Shown one piece after another: positions 1 to 8,389 of a DNA stretch of 64,000 nt (its first letter is position 1; each line of letters opens with the position of its first letter). The translations under genes and the position numbers were made by a program. Location of the stretch: contig NZ_FNFM01000013.1 of assembly GCF_900101095.1 (NCBI RefSeq), positions 62,001-126,000 on the forward strand, in the 5' to 3' direction. Source of the DNA: Actinopolyspora mzabensis (lineage in GTDB: Bacteria > Actinomycetota > Actinomycetes > Mycobacteriales > Pseudonocardiaceae). The notes under the pieces are model-generated. The model made no database searches. It worked only from the letters and a program-made list of their open reading frames with translations, and was not told the origin of the DNA.

Positions 1-520
1 CGACCACATGAGCCCGCATTCCGAGAGCCCGCAGGGCGTCGGCGGCCTCCAGCCCGAGCAGCCCACCTCCGACCACCACGCCGTCGCTGCCGGGGACCGC
101 AGCCGAACGGATACCGTCGAGATCCGCCAGCGTGCGGTACACGTGGCAACCCTCGAGATCGGAGCCCGGAACCGGTGGTACGAACGGGCGTGATCCGGTG
201 GCCAGCACCAGCGCGTCGTAGCGCAGCGTCTCACCGGCAGTGGTGGAGACCGTTCGGGTGGCTCGGTCGATGTCGGTGGCGCCCACCCCGGTGCGTAGCT
301 CCACCCGTCGATCCTCCAGGGTCCCGGAACTGAGCAGGCTCAGTTCCTCGGCGGTGGACCCGGTCATGTACGAGGACAGCCCCACCCGGTCGTAGGCGGC
401 GTACGGCTCCTCGCCGAGTACCACGATCCGCCAGTTCTCCGCAGAGTCGCGTTCGCGGATCTCCTCGACCAGCCGGTTTCCGACCATGCCGTGGCCGATG
501 ATGACGAGTGTCTTGCTCAT
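1..520 (-). CDS. nirB: Nitrite reductase (NADH) large subunit, N-terminal part, cut by window edge
   Basis: The N-terminal ~173 residues of an FAD-dependent oxidoreductase; the rest lies beyond base 1. It opens with MSKTLVIIGHGMVGNRLVEE, the nucleotide-binding start typical of NirB, followed by an ATGSRPFVPP motif and a second dinucleotide-binding glycine motif (VVGGGLLGLEAADAL). NirB carries electrons from NAD(P)H through FAD to siroheme and reduces nitrite to ammonium in the cytoplasm. The ATG at 520-518 overlaps the TGA of the upstream reductase by 4 bp (ATGA), so the two are translationally coupled in a leftward nitrate-assimilation operon. The siroheme domain cannot be seen, so another pyridine-nucleotide oxidoreductase is possible but less likely in this context. 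Confidence 0.8.
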   Translation of the reverse strand, partial: MSKTLVIIGHGMVGNRLVEEIRERDSAENWRIVVLGEEPYAAYDRVGLSSYMTGSTAEELSLLSSGTLEDRRVELRTGVGATDIDRATRTVSTTAGETLRYDALVLATGSRPFVPPVPGSDLEGCHVYRTLADLDGIRSAAVPGSDGVVVGGGLLGLEAADALRALGMRAHVV

Positions 521-1974
521 TCCGCACCCTCCTGTTCCGGGGAGTCGGTTCCGCTCGGGACACGTTCGGTGGTCGATACGGCCAGTGAGCCGCACAGTTC
601 GCGGACGGCGCCGGTGCAGCTTCCGCAGCCGGTGGTGGCCCGTGTGACCGCGGCGAGAGCGGCCACGTCTCGCGCTCCGTCGCGGTAGGCCGCTGTCAGC
701 GTGGAGCGGGATACGTTGTTGCAGTGGCACAGCACCGGATCGGCCGGTACGCTGCCTGCCGTTCCGAAACCGGTGGGCAGGTCGAGCAGCGTCGCCAGCC
801 GGTCGGAAGGGACCGGCATGCCGGTGTCGTGCAGCTGGCTGAGCGTGGCGATCGCTTCCGGCAGACCGAGCAGGGTGGCCGCCACCAGTCGGTCCTCGCG
901 CAGCGCCAGCCGCGCGTAACGCCGTCGCTTCGGATCGTTGAACGTGACGTGTTCGACCTCGTGGTCTTTTCCGGTGAGCAGTTCCGGAGATCCGATCGAG
1001 GCGAGTTCGAGCCCCGCCCCGCGAGCACGTAGCACCCTGCCGGCTCCGTGGGGCTGCGGCGGGATGTCGTTGCCACTTCCCAGCAGGATCGCCGCCAGTG
1101 CCTCGGCCTGTTCCCACCACTCTAGGAGTGAGCCCGCCACGCCCGGGGGCGGTTCCGCGCAGCCCCCCAACGCGTGAACCCGGGGATCGCCGGTTCGCAG
1201 TTCGGAGTCGACCACGATTCCCCTCGAGACCTCGAGTCCGGATTCACCCGCCGGGGCGGTGTCCGGTCGTGTGCCGGTGCGCAGCACCAGAGCCTCGGTG
1301 GAAACGGCCTCACCCGAGGCCAGCACCAGTTTTCCCGGCAGGAACTCGCTCGCGGTCTCACCCGGTAGTACGTTCACCCCGTTGTCGCGCAGCGTGTCCG
1401 CGACGATTCTTCCTGCGGCGCGGTCCAGTCGCCGCGGGAGCGGGTGCTGTTCGCGGTGCAGCAGTGAGACCTCGTAGCCGGCCGTGGCCAGCGCGTGTGC
1501 CGTCTCCACCCCGTCCAGACCGCCGCCGAGCACGGTGACCGAAGCGTCGGCCGCCAGCTGACCGCGCATACGAATACCCTCGTCGGGTTTTCGCAGTGGC
1601 CAGGTTCTCCCGGCCGGTAAGCCTTGGTCCGAGACTCCCGGCAGGTCCGGCACCACGGCGCGGGTTCCGGTGGCCAGCACCAGTACGTCGTAGTCGTACA
1701 TCTCACCGGCCTCGGTACGTACCCGCCGTCGAGTCCGGTCGATGCTCGTGACCCGCGTGTTCCGGTGAACCCGCGCCGGGGAGGGGTGCTCCGGTAGCGC
1801 CGCGAGCTCCGGGGCTAGCCCGTGGGCCAAGACGGTGGGCAGCAACGCGGGATTGTGGGGCCCCTGCTCGGCGGCGTCGAGCACGGTGATACTTCCCGGG
1901 TAGTCCTGTGCCGTCAATCGTTCGACCAACCGGTGTGCGGCGGGACAGTGTCCGATGATCACGAGTCGTGGCAT
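517..1974 (-). CDS. FAD-dependent oxidoreductase with C-terminal BFD-like [2Fe-2S] domain (nitrate reductase electron-transfer partner)
   Basis: 485 residues. The N-terminal two-thirds is a two-dinucleotide-binding flavoprotein (starts PRLVIIGHCPAAHRL; ATGTRAVVPDLPG near residue 105; VLGGGLDGVETAHAL near 150). The C-terminal ~60 residues hold a CxC...CxxC cysteine pattern (LCHCNNVS, then GCGSCTG), as in the bacterioferritin-associated-ferredoxin-like [2Fe-2S] domain of NirB and of some nitrate reductases. It lies between the molybdenum nitrate reductase (16-bp overlap at its start) and nirB (4-bp overlap at its end). I infer that it passes NAD(P)H electrons to the nitrate reductase, which lacks its own [2Fe-2S] tail. 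No siroheme domain is present, so it is not itself a nitrite reductase. Confidence 0.8.
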   Translation of the reverse strand: MPRLVIIGHCPAAHRLVERLTAQDYPGSITVLDAAEQGPHNPALLPTVLAHGLAPELAALPEHPSPARVHRNTRVTSIDRTRRRVRTEAGEMYDYDVLVLATGTRAVVPDLPGVSDQGLPAGRTWPLRKPDEGIRMRGQLAADASVTVLGGGLDGVETAHALATAGYEVSLLHREQHPLPRRLDRAAGRIVADTLRDNGVNVLPGETASEFLPGKLVLASGEAVSTEALVLRTGTRPDTAPAGESGLEVSRGIVVDSELRTGDPRVHALGGCAEPPPGVAGSLLEWWEQAEALAAILLGSGNDIPPQPHGAGRVLRARGAGLELASIGSPELLTGKDHEVEHVTFNDPKRRRYARLALREDRLVAATLLGLPEAIATLSQLHDTGMPVPSDRLATLLDLPTGFGTAGSVPADPVLCHCNNVSRSTLTAAYRDGARDVAALAAVTRATTGCGSCTGAVRELCGSLAVSTTERVPSGTDSPEQEGAE

Positions 1975-4064
1975 GCGCGCACCTCCTCGGCGACCGAGAT
2001 CGACACTGCCGCCACCTTGAACTCGGGAATCCCACTCCGGGGATCGAGCACCGGGTTGGTGAGCAGATTCGCGCAGCCGGACCCGCCGTAGTGGATCGGC
2101 AGGAAGAGCGTGTCCGGGCGGATCGAACCGTCGAGTCTCGCCCGGGCGAGCGTCGTGCCACGGGCGGAACTCACTCGCGCCAGCTGTCCGTCGTGCACCC
2201 CCCGGCGTGCCGCGGTGTCCGGGTGCAGCCGTACGAACGACTCCGGTTCGTCCGTGGCGAGTTCGGCGACACGCCGGGTCTGCTCACCCGTCTGGTAGTG
2301 CCCCGAGATCCTGCCGGTGGTGGCGACAAGCGGGTACTCGTGATTCGTGTCCTCAGCGGGTCCGTGCCAATCGACCGCCGCGAAACGGGCCCTGCCGTCC
2401 GGGTGCGCGAACGATTCCAGGAACAGGCGAGGAGTTCCCGGATGCGGTGTCGAGGCCTGCTCGTCCGGCGTTTTCGGGCACGGCCAGTGCAACGCCTGCC
2501 CGGAGTCGAGGCGTTCGTAGTCGATCCCCGAGTAGTCCGCGGGACCACCGGCCGAGGCCCGTGCCAGTTCGTCGAAAACCGTGCTCGGCCGGCTCGGGAA
2601 GCGGCTCTCCGGTTGCCCGAGGCGACTCGCCAGTTCCCGCAGGACCTCCAAATCGGATCTGGCGCTTCCCGGAGGCGGCAGCAACGCCCGTCGGCGCAGC
2701 ACCCGTCCCTCCAGGTTGGTCATGGTGCCTTCCTCCTCGGCCCACTGCGTGACCGGCAGCACCACATCGGCCATGCGGGTGGTCTCCGAGGGAAGGAAGT
2801 CGGCGACCACCAGCAGATCCAGTTTCGACAGCTGCGCTCGTGCCAGCCCGGCGTGGGGCGCCGACAGCACCGGATTGGCGCCGAACACGAGCAGGGCCCG
2901 GATGCCCCCCGGCGTTCCCGCAGACTCCAGCAACCGGGTCGCCGGTATCCCCGGCCCCGGCAGGGTTTCCTCAGCAACCCCCCACACCTCGGCGACATGT
3001 GCGCGTGCGCGCGGGTCGGTGATGGAACGGTAGCCGGGCAGCTGGTCGGCTTTCTGCCCGTGCTCCCGACCACCCTGACCGTTTCCCTGCCCGGTCAGAC
3101 AGCCGTAACCGCTGCCCCTCGTTCCGGGCAGGCCCAACACGAGGGCGAGGTTGATGAACCCGGACACGGTGTCGGCGCCATCTCCGTGCTGTTCGGAGCC
3201 GCGGCCGGTGAGTACGTAGGAACTCCGTGCTCGGGCCAGCATCCGCACCGCCTGCCGCTGTGCCGATACGGGAACTCCCGTCACCCGCTCGACCCGTTCC
3301 GGCCACCAGGTCACCGCTCGGGCCCAGCTCCGCTCGAATCCGGTGGTGCGCCGTGCGGTGTACTCCGAGTCGTGCCACCCCTCGGTCACCGCGATGTGCA
3401 GCAATCCCAACGCGAGCGCCAGATCGGTGCCGGGACGCGGCCGCAGATGCAGTTCGGCCCGTTCCGCCGTGGCGCTGCGGCGGGGATCGACGACCACCAG
3501 CCGGGCCCGTTCGAGGTGCTGCATCAGCGGCGGCATCGTCTCGGCCGGGTTGCCTCCCGCGAGCAGGATCACCTCCGCGTCGCCGAGGTCCGTGACGGGG
3601 AAAGGCAGGCCGCGGTCCACCCCGAAGGCCGCGTTACCCGCGGTCGCCGCGGCGGCCATGCAGAATCGCCCGTTGTAGTCGATACGGCTGCTTCCCAGTG
3701 CCACCCGGGCGAACTTCCCCAGTGAATAGGCCTTTTCGTTGGTCAAACCGCCGCCGCCGAAAACCCCTACGGCGTCCGGGCCGGACTCGGCGGTGATCTC
3801 GTCGAGGTTGCTCCCGATCCGGTCCAGCGCCTCCTCCCAGCCCACCGGAGCGAGCTCACCCCGCCCGGTACGCAGCTGCGGTTCGTGCAGGCGGTCGGCA
3901 CTTCCCAGAACCTCGGGGGCGGTCCATCCCTTGCGGCACAACCCACCGCGGTTCACGGGAAACGACGACGGCGAAACCGAGACCGCACCCGCGCGCTCGC
4001 TCAGCTCCGTACCGCACTGCAACGCGCAGTAGGGGCAGTGGGTAGCTACTTGGTGTCGTGTCAT
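1959..4064 (-). CDS. nasA: Assimilatory nitrate reductase catalytic subunit (molybdopterin, 4Fe-4S)
   Basis: 701 residues with the layout of cytoplasmic NasA/NarB/NapA-type enzymes. An N-terminal 4Fe-4S site (CPYCALQCG near residue 11, fourth Cys in GLCRKG near 43) is followed by bis-MGD-binding regions (GVFGGGGLTNEKAYSLGKFA; VFGANPVLSAPHAG) and a C-terminal molydop-binding domain (YPLVATTGRISGHYQTGEQT). It reduces nitrate to nitrite for assimilation. There is no signal peptide and no C-terminal BFD [2Fe-2S] domain; that cluster is on the next gene. First gene of a leftward operon with the flavoprotein and nirB. A formate-dehydrogenase-like function is less likely given the nirB neighbour. 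Confidence 0.88.
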   Translation of the reverse strand: MTRHQVATHCPYCALQCGTELSERAGAVSVSPSSFPVNRGGLCRKGWTAPEVLGSADRLHEPQLRTGRGELAPVGWEEALDRIGSNLDEITAESGPDAVGVFGGGGLTNEKAYSLGKFARVALGSSRIDYNGRFCMAAAATAGNAAFGVDRGLPFPVTDLGDAEVILLAGGNPAETMPPLMQHLERARLVVVDPRRSATAERAELHLRPRPGTDLALALGLLHIAVTEGWHDSEYTARRTTGFERSWARAVTWWPERVERVTGVPVSAQRQAVRMLARARSSYVLTGRGSEQHGDGADTVSGFINLALVLGLPGTRGSGYGCLTGQGNGQGGREHGQKADQLPGYRSITDPRARAHVAEVWGVAEETLPGPGIPATRLLESAGTPGGIRALLVFGANPVLSAPHAGLARAQLSKLDLLVVADFLPSETTRMADVVLPVTQWAEEEGTMTNLEGRVLRRRALLPPPGSARSDLEVLRELASRLGQPESRFPSRPSTVFDELARASAGGPADYSGIDYERLDSGQALHWPCPKTPDEQASTPHPGTPRLFLESFAHPDGRARFAAVDWHGPAEDTNHEYPLVATTGRISGHYQTGEQTRRVAELATDEPESFVRLHPDTAARRGVHDGQLARVSSARGTTLARARLDGSIRPDTLFLPIHYGGSGCANLLTNPVLDPRSGIPEFKVAAVSISVAEEVRACHDS

Positions 4065-4306
4065 TCGCCGCCTCCCGAGGTCCGCACGGTCGCCGGCGGC
4101 GCCGTGACTCGGCTCTTCCGTCGTGGTCGACGGATTCGTTGGAAACTCTAGGGTGATCGTGTTTCGCGGCCCAGTGTCTCGTGTTGCGCTTCGGAAAAGC
4201 AGGGTTACTCAAATTTCACGGGGCGAGCGCGGACGTGTGCGTTCGTTCCTCGGCGCGCTGCAGCTCGGTTCACCTCCCGGGCGCGGCCCGGAAGCGGCGT
4301 GCGACC
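4065..4306. promoter_or_regulatory. Divergent intergenic region, nitrate reductase operon / sirtuin
   Basis: About 240 bp between two divergent start codons, so promoters for both should lie here. A GAAAC half-site at 4142-4146 is followed after six bases by GTGAT at 4153-4157. This resembles one half of the GlnR operator (GTnAC-n6-GAAAC read on the other strand) with one mismatch. GlnR controls nitrate assimilation in actinomycetes, but the match is partial and only suggestive. No clear -35/-10 pair could be fixed. Confidence 0.35.
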
Positions 4307-5143
4307 GTGGTAGACGTGGTCGAGTGCGATGAGGAAGACGCGGCGGGTTGGCAACGGGCCTGTGAACTGGTCGCGGCTGCCCGCAGGATCACGGTGTTGA
4401 CCGGTGCGGGAATCTCGACCGGGTCGGGCATCCCGGACTTCCGGGGTCCGAACGGTGTCTGGACACGTGATCCGCAGGCACAGCGCCTCAGTGATATCGA
4501 CAGTTATCGGGCCGATCCCGAGGTACGCCGCGCGGCGTGGCGCAGTCGGGCGCAGCACCCCGCGTGGGGGGCCGAGCCCGGCCCCGCTCATCGGGCTTTC
4601 ATCGAGCTGGCGGACTCCGGAAGGCTCCGTGCGCTGCTGACGCAGAACATAGACGAGCTGCACCAGCGCGCCGGGCTCGATCCGGAACTCGTGCTGGAGC
4701 TGCACGGCTCCATGTTCGGCACCGTGTGCCTGGACTGTGGCGAGGGTGGAACCATGCGTGCCGCGCTGCGGCGCGTGGCGGAGGGGGAGCCCGATCCGTC
4801 GTGCGAGGGCTGTGGTGGCATCCTCAAGTCGGCGACCGTTTCCTTCGGCCAGGCGCTGGATCCCGAAGTGGTTCGTTCCGGGCAACGAGCCGCGATGGAC
4901 TGCGAGCTGTTCCTGAGCGCGGGTACCTCGCTGACGGTGCACCCCGCCGCGGGCTTCGCCGAGCTTGCGGCACGGGCCGGGGCCGATCTGATCGTCTGCA
5001 ACGCGGAGCCAACCCCCTACGACGACCGGGCGGCCGCCGTGTTGCGCGGTAACCTCGACGAAGTCCTGCCCCGGTTGCTCGCAGTGCCCACGGTGCCGAA
5101 CTCCCGTCCGCTGCGTACCTGGGGGGACCCCAGCACTTGGTGA
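4307..5143 (+). CDS. Sir2-family NAD-dependent protein deacylase (sirtuin)
   Basis: 278 residues from a GTG at 4307 preceded by GGAAG at 4290-4294; a GTG at 4316 is also possible, and the reading frame is open further upstream without family similarity. Sirtuin motifs appear in order: GAGISTGSGIPDFRG (NAD site, from residue ~33), TQNIDELH, the catalytic His in LELHGS, two CxxC pairs for the structural zinc (CLDC and CEGC), GTSLTVHPAAG and a C-terminal CNAEPTPYD/NLDEVLP. It removes acyl groups from lysines using NAD. It stands alone between divergent nitrate genes and a convergent MarR gene, so the context gives no substrate. Confidence 0.9.
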   Translation: MVDVVECDEEDAAGWQRACELVAAARRITVLTGAGISTGSGIPDFRGPNGVWTRDPQAQRLSDIDSYRADPEVRRAAWRSRAQHPAWGAEPGPAHRAFIELADSGRLRALLTQNIDELHQRAGLDPELVLELHGSMFGTVCLDCGEGGTMRAALRRVAEGEPDPSCEGCGGILKSATVSFGQALDPEVVRSGQRAAMDCELFLSAGTSLTVHPAAGFAELAARAGADLIVCNAEPTPYDDRAAAVLRGNLDEVLPRLLAVPTVPNSRPLRTWGDPSTW

Positions 5144-5293
5144 GCCGTGCGGGAACTCCTGTCTGAGGTTCCGTTCGGCACGGTCGAGGCGTGGTGTCCC
5201 GGCGGAACCTCACTCGGGGCCGTTCAGTGGAAGTCCCGCTCGTCCCCGGGGATCAGCCGGGCCCGACCACCGCGTCTCCGTTCGGACACGGGA

Positions 5294-5316
5294 ACTCGCC
5301 GCCCCGGGCGGCGAGT
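5294..5316. terminator. GC-rich hairpin between convergent genes
   Basis: ACTCGCCGCCC (5294-5304) pairs perfectly with GGGCGGCGAGT (5306-5316) around a tiny loop. It sits between the ends of the sirtuin (+) and MarR (-) genes. There is no T-tract, so it is a candidate bidirectional terminator of the U-less actinomycete type. Confidence 0.5.
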
Positions 5317-5350
5317 CGGGGGCACTTCCGGGTGGTGATCACCCCTCGTG

Positions 5351-5845
5351 TCACTCGTCCGCGTTAGCCGTGCGCAGCGTGCGCATGGCCATGGCCAGTT
5401 GTTCGGACGCCTCGGGGCCCAGCGGCCCCAGGACCGTGCGGCGTAGGATCTCCGCACAGGCGCTCTTCGCCGTTTCCGCTGTCACCCGACCGTGGTCGGT
5501 CAGTGTCACGTAGGTGACGCGACGGTCGGTGTCGCACGGCTCCCTGCGGATCAGATCCGCGGCCACGAGCCGGTCCGCCACCTTGGTGAACCCTCCGCTG
5601 CTCAGTGCGGCTTCCCTCGCCAGTTTGGTCATCGGCATACGCCATTCGGGCGAGCGCACCAGCCTGACGAGGATATCGAAAGCGCCCGGGGTGAGGTCGA
5701 ACCGCTCGTTGATCTCGGACATGAGCCGTTCCTGCGTCACGTGGTACCCCTCGATCACGAGTCCCCACCAGGTGACGATCTCGTCGTCTTCCGCCTCCTG
5801 ACTCGCCGTGCCGGGGTCGACGGCGGTGATGTCCTCGGTTCCCAC
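5351..5845 (-). CDS. MarR-family transcriptional regulator (MhqR-like, quinone response)
   Basis: 164 residues from a GTG at 5845 with GAAAGG seven bases upstream; a start further up at 5896 lacks such a site and would run into the promoter zone. The body has the MarR winged-helix plan: a helical dimer region (ITWWGLVIEGYH-like start), LTPGAFDILVRLVRSPEWRM, MTKLAREAALSSGGFTKVADRL for the recognition helix, and a DRRVTYVTLTDHGR wing. It is divergent from wrbA-mhqO-mhqD genes, the same partners as in Bacillus MhqR/YodB-type quinone regulons. I infer that it represses that operon and itself until a quinone or electrophile is present. One Cys (REPCDTDRR, in the wing) could be a thiol sensor. Confidence 0.85.
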   Translation of the reverse strand: MGTEDITAVDPGTASQEAEDDEIVTWWGLVIEGYHVTQERLMSEINERFDLTPGAFDILVRLVRSPEWRMPMTKLAREAALSSGGFTKVADRLVAADLIRREPCDTDRRVTYVTLTDHGRVTAETAKSACAEILRRTVLGPLGPEASEQLAMAMRTLRTANADE

Positions 5846-5914
5846 CTGGCTGCCTTTCTTCGGGTGGCTGTTTCGTCTCCGTAGTCTAACGGCCACCGAG
5901 ATAACCCTTTTTTG

Positions 5915-5963
5915 GAAGCTTCTTGCAAAGAAGATGCTTCATGGTAGTATTCTTCTTGTGAAG
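5915..5963 (+). promoter_or_regulatory. wrbA promoter with overlapping MarR-type operators
   Basis: TTGCAA (5923-5928) and TAGTAT (5945-5950), 16 bp apart, form a good -35/-10 pair for the rightward wrbA operon. CTTCTT-GCA-AAGAAG (5919-5933) is a perfect 6-bp inverted repeat covering the -35. It is flanked by GAAGC (5915-5919) and GCTTC (5936-5940), giving a longer imperfect dyad. A second dyad, CTTC-TTGT-GAAG (5952-5963), falls at the expected transcription start. The stretch is much more AT-rich than its surroundings. It is the natural binding site for the adjacent MarR protein, which would block RNA polymerase here. Confidence 0.7.
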
Positions 5964-6015
5964 GGAAAGGCGTAGGCCGCAGGTGCCACGCCAGGTATTC
6001 GAAGGAGTCGTACTG

Positions 6016-6630
6016 ATGAGCAGCCCGGTCAAACTCGCGGTCGTTTACTACTCGGCCACCGGTGTCGTCGCCGAAACAGCCAACGCGTTGGTCGCCGAAG
6101 CCGAAGCCGCCGGCGCCGAGGTCCGGTTGCGGCGGGTCGCCGAACTCGCTCCGGACGAGGCCGTGGACGCCAATCCCGCGTGGCGCGCGAATCTCGAAGC
6201 CACCAGGGCGATCGCCGAGGCCACCCCGGACGACCTGGTGTGGGCGGATGCCGTGATCTTCGGCAGCCCCACGCGTTACGGCAACGTGGCGGCCCAGCTC
6301 AAGCAGTTCATCGACTCACTGGGGCCGCAGTGGCAACAGGGGCTGCTCGCGGACAAGGTCTACAGCGGGTTCACCTCGAGCTCGACCAAGCACGGTGGGC
6401 AGGAGTCCACACTGCTCGCGTTGTACAACAGCGTGCACCACTTCGGTGGAATTCTGGTCGGCCCCGGCTACACCGACGGCTCGAAGTTCGTCGACGGCAA
6501 TCCCTACGGAACCAGCCACGTCGACGGCCAGGGACAGTTCAAGGTCGACGGCGAGACCAGGCAGGCGGCTGCGGTGCAGGCTCGTAGGGTCGTCAACGTC
6601 GCCCGAGCTCTGCGGGACGGCTCGGCCTGA
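6016..6630 (+). CDS. wrbA: NAD(P)H:quinone oxidoreductase, WrbA family flavoprotein
   Basis: 204 residues from the ATG at 6016, which has GAAGGAG eight bases upstream; an in-frame start at 5983 lies inside the operator zone and is less likely. A flavodoxin fold is indicated by the FMN phosphate loop (VVYYSATGVVAETANAL), FGSPTRYGNVAAQLKQFID near residue 80, and a late GGG-less glycine segment (FGGILVGPGYTDGSKF). WrbA reduces quinones by two electrons to hydroquinols, avoiding semiquinone radicals. First gene of an operon with a ring-cleavage dioxygenase and a hydrolase, so the hydroquinone it makes could be passed on for ring opening. Confidence 0.9.
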   Translation: MSSPVKLAVVYYSATGVVAETANALVAEAEAAGAEVRLRRVAELAPDEAVDANPAWRANLEATRAIAEATPDDLVWADAVIFGSPTRYGNVAAQLKQFIDSLGPQWQQGLLADKVYSGFTSSSTKHGGQESTLLALYNSVHHFGGILVGPGYTDGSKFVDGNPYGTSHVDGQGQFKVDGETRQAAAVQARRVVNVARALRDGSA

Positions 6631-6749
6631 GTCCCCCGTGCGTGAGGCCCGCCGGGGCGGGGTGGGTGGTGAGAACCTGCCCGACTCGACGACTCCCGGC
6701 GGGCAGCTCCCCGTCGCGCACTGACCTCTTCCTCGTTCGGAGGGCTGAA

Positions 6750-7718
6750 ATGGGTATCGCCACCACTGGACTGCACCACGTGACCGCCATCGCCGGTGAT
6801 CCGCAGCGGAACGCGGACTTCTACCTTCGTACGCTGGGCCTTCGTCTGGTCAAGACCACCGTCAACTTCGACGATCCGGGCACCTACCATCTCTACTACG
6901 GCGACGAGTCCGGCCGGCCCGGCACGTTGATGACGTTCTTCCCGTTCCACGGCGCTCCTGCCGGCAAGCACGGCAACGGTCAGGCCACCGCCGTCGCGTT
7001 CTCCGTGCCGGAGCGGTCCATGGGCTGGTGGCATCGCCACCTCAGCGACCTCGGGGTCGAGGTCGGCCCGATACGGTCCCGCGCCGACGAGGAGGTGCTG
7101 ACCTTTCGGGACCCGGACGGTCTTACCCTGTCACTGGTCGCGCACCGGCAGCCGGACCCCCGTTCTCCATGGGAGAACGGCATCGTTCCCCCCGAACACG
7201 GCATTCGCGGGTTGCACTCGGTGTCGCTCTCGGTCGACGACGCGGACGCCACCGCCGGGATGCTGACCGGGATGGGACTCGCACCGACCGAACAGCAGGA
7301 CAATCGTTTCCGCTTCGCGGCGGGCGACGGCGGTCCCGGGACCTACGTCGACGTGCTGGTGCGTCCCGGCGCCGAGCGAGGTCTGGTCGCCGCCGGTACC
7401 GTGCACCACGTGGCCTGGCGAGCGCCCGACGAGCCGACGCAGGCCGCCTGGCGTTCGGAACTGGTCGAGAACGGTGTCTCGGTCACCTCCGTGTTGGACC
7501 GGCAGTACTTCCGGTCGGTGTATTTCCGTGAGCCGGGCGGAACGCTGCTGGAGATCGCAACCGACGAACCCGGTTTCACCGCCGACGAGCCGCTGCTCGA
7601 ACTGGGGCGGGCACTCAAGCTCCCTCCGTGGCTGGAGCCCAGCAGGGAACAGATCGAGGCGGCGCTGCCTCGGCTGGACCTGCCGAGTGAGAACAACCCG
7701 GAAAGGCCGGTCGCATGA
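6750..7718 (+). CDS. mhqO: Ring-cleaving dioxygenase of the glyoxalase/VOC superfamily (MhqO/MhqA type)
   Basis: 322 residues from the ATG at 6750, with GGAGG at 6739-6743. Two tandem vicinal-oxygen-chelate halves begin with GLHHVTAIAGD (residues 7-17) and GIRGLHSVSLS (151-161). Likely metal ligands include His10, His220 (TVHHVAW) and Glu268 (GTLLEIATDEPGF). The sequence closely follows the MhqO/LinE-like hydroquinone dioxygenases that confer resistance to methylhydroquinone. It probably opens hydroquinone rings made by WrbA. The downstream hydrolase gene overlaps it by 4 bp (ATGA), so the two are co-translated. Confidence 0.88.
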   Translation: MGIATTGLHHVTAIAGDPQRNADFYLRTLGLRLVKTTVNFDDPGTYHLYYGDESGRPGTLMTFFPFHGAPAGKHGNGQATAVAFSVPERSMGWWHRHLSDLGVEVGPIRSRADEEVLTFRDPDGLTLSLVAHRQPDPRSPWENGIVPPEHGIRGLHSVSLSVDDADATAGMLTGMGLAPTEQQDNRFRFAAGDGGPGTYVDVLVRPGAERGLVAAGTVHHVAWRAPDEPTQAAWRSELVENGVSVTSVLDRQYFRSVYFREPGGTLLEIATDEPGFTADEPLLELGRALKLPPWLEPSREQIEAALPRLDLPSENNPERPVA

Positions 7719-8338
7719 GCACTTCCGAACTGCCGCTTCGCCACGAGTTCACCGAGGGGGCCCCTCGTTCCCCCGTACTGCTGATGCTGCACGGCACCGG
7801 TGGTACGCCGCGCGACATGGCCCCGCTCGGCTACCGGATCGATCCCGACGCGGCGCTGTTGTCCCCGGGTGGCAGTGTCTCGGAGAACGGTGTGTCGCGG
7901 TGGTTCCGTCGGTACGCGGAGGGGGTGTTCGACGAACAGGACGTCCTCCGCCGGGCCGAGGAACTGGGCGAGTTCGTCGAACGGGCCCGCGAGCACTACG
8001 ACATAACCGATCGCGGGTTGGTCGCCGTCGGATTCTCCAACGGCGCCAACATCGCCGCGGCGCTGGCGCTGCTGCGCCCGGACGTGCTCACCGAAGCCGT
8101 GCTGTTCGCGGCGATGTCGCCGCTCTCCGACGTACCGCGGCGCTCGCTGACCGAGACGCGGGTGTGGATGTCCAACGGTGAACACGACCCCATGGCGCCG
8201 ATGACCGCGGCGAACCGACTCGTCGACTCGCTGCGTGACCGTGGCGCCGAGGTGACCACACACCGCCACCCCGGCGGGCACGACATCACGGCGGAAGCCC
8301 TGCGGGAGGCGGCCGACTGGGTGCGGCAGCGCCGCTGA
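7715..8338 (+). CDS. mhqD: Phospholipase/carboxylesterase-family alpha/beta hydrolase (MhqD type)
   Basis: 207 residues. Alpha/beta-hydrolase features are LLMLHGTGG (oxyanion region, residue ~20), the nucleophile serine in VGFSNGANIA (~110), the acid in NGEHDPMAP (~150) and the histidine in HPGGHDI (~190). It matches MhqD, the hydrolase paired with MhqO in Bacillus quinone resistance, although its true substrate is not established. Last gene of the MarR-controlled operon; the sulfotransferase gene converges on it 51 bp away. Confidence 0.85.
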   Translation: MSTSELPLRHEFTEGAPRSPVLLMLHGTGGTPRDMAPLGYRIDPDAALLSPGGSVSENGVSRWFRRYAEGVFDEQDVLRRAEELGEFVERAREHYDITDRGLVAVGFSNGANIAAALALLRPDVLTEAVLFAAMSPLSDVPRRSLTETRVWMSNGEHDPMAPMTAANRLVDSLRDRGAEVTTHRHPGGHDITAEALREAADWVRQRR

Positions 8339-8389
8339 ACCGGTTTTCGGGTCCGGCCTCTACCGGCTCGGTGCGGTGCTTAGCCGGGC

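Noticed and set aside
1968-3725. A 585-residue open frame on the plus strand
   Set aside because: It lies wholly antisense to the nitrate reductase gene, is rich in Arg/Gly/Pro and has no family motif; a by-product of high GC.
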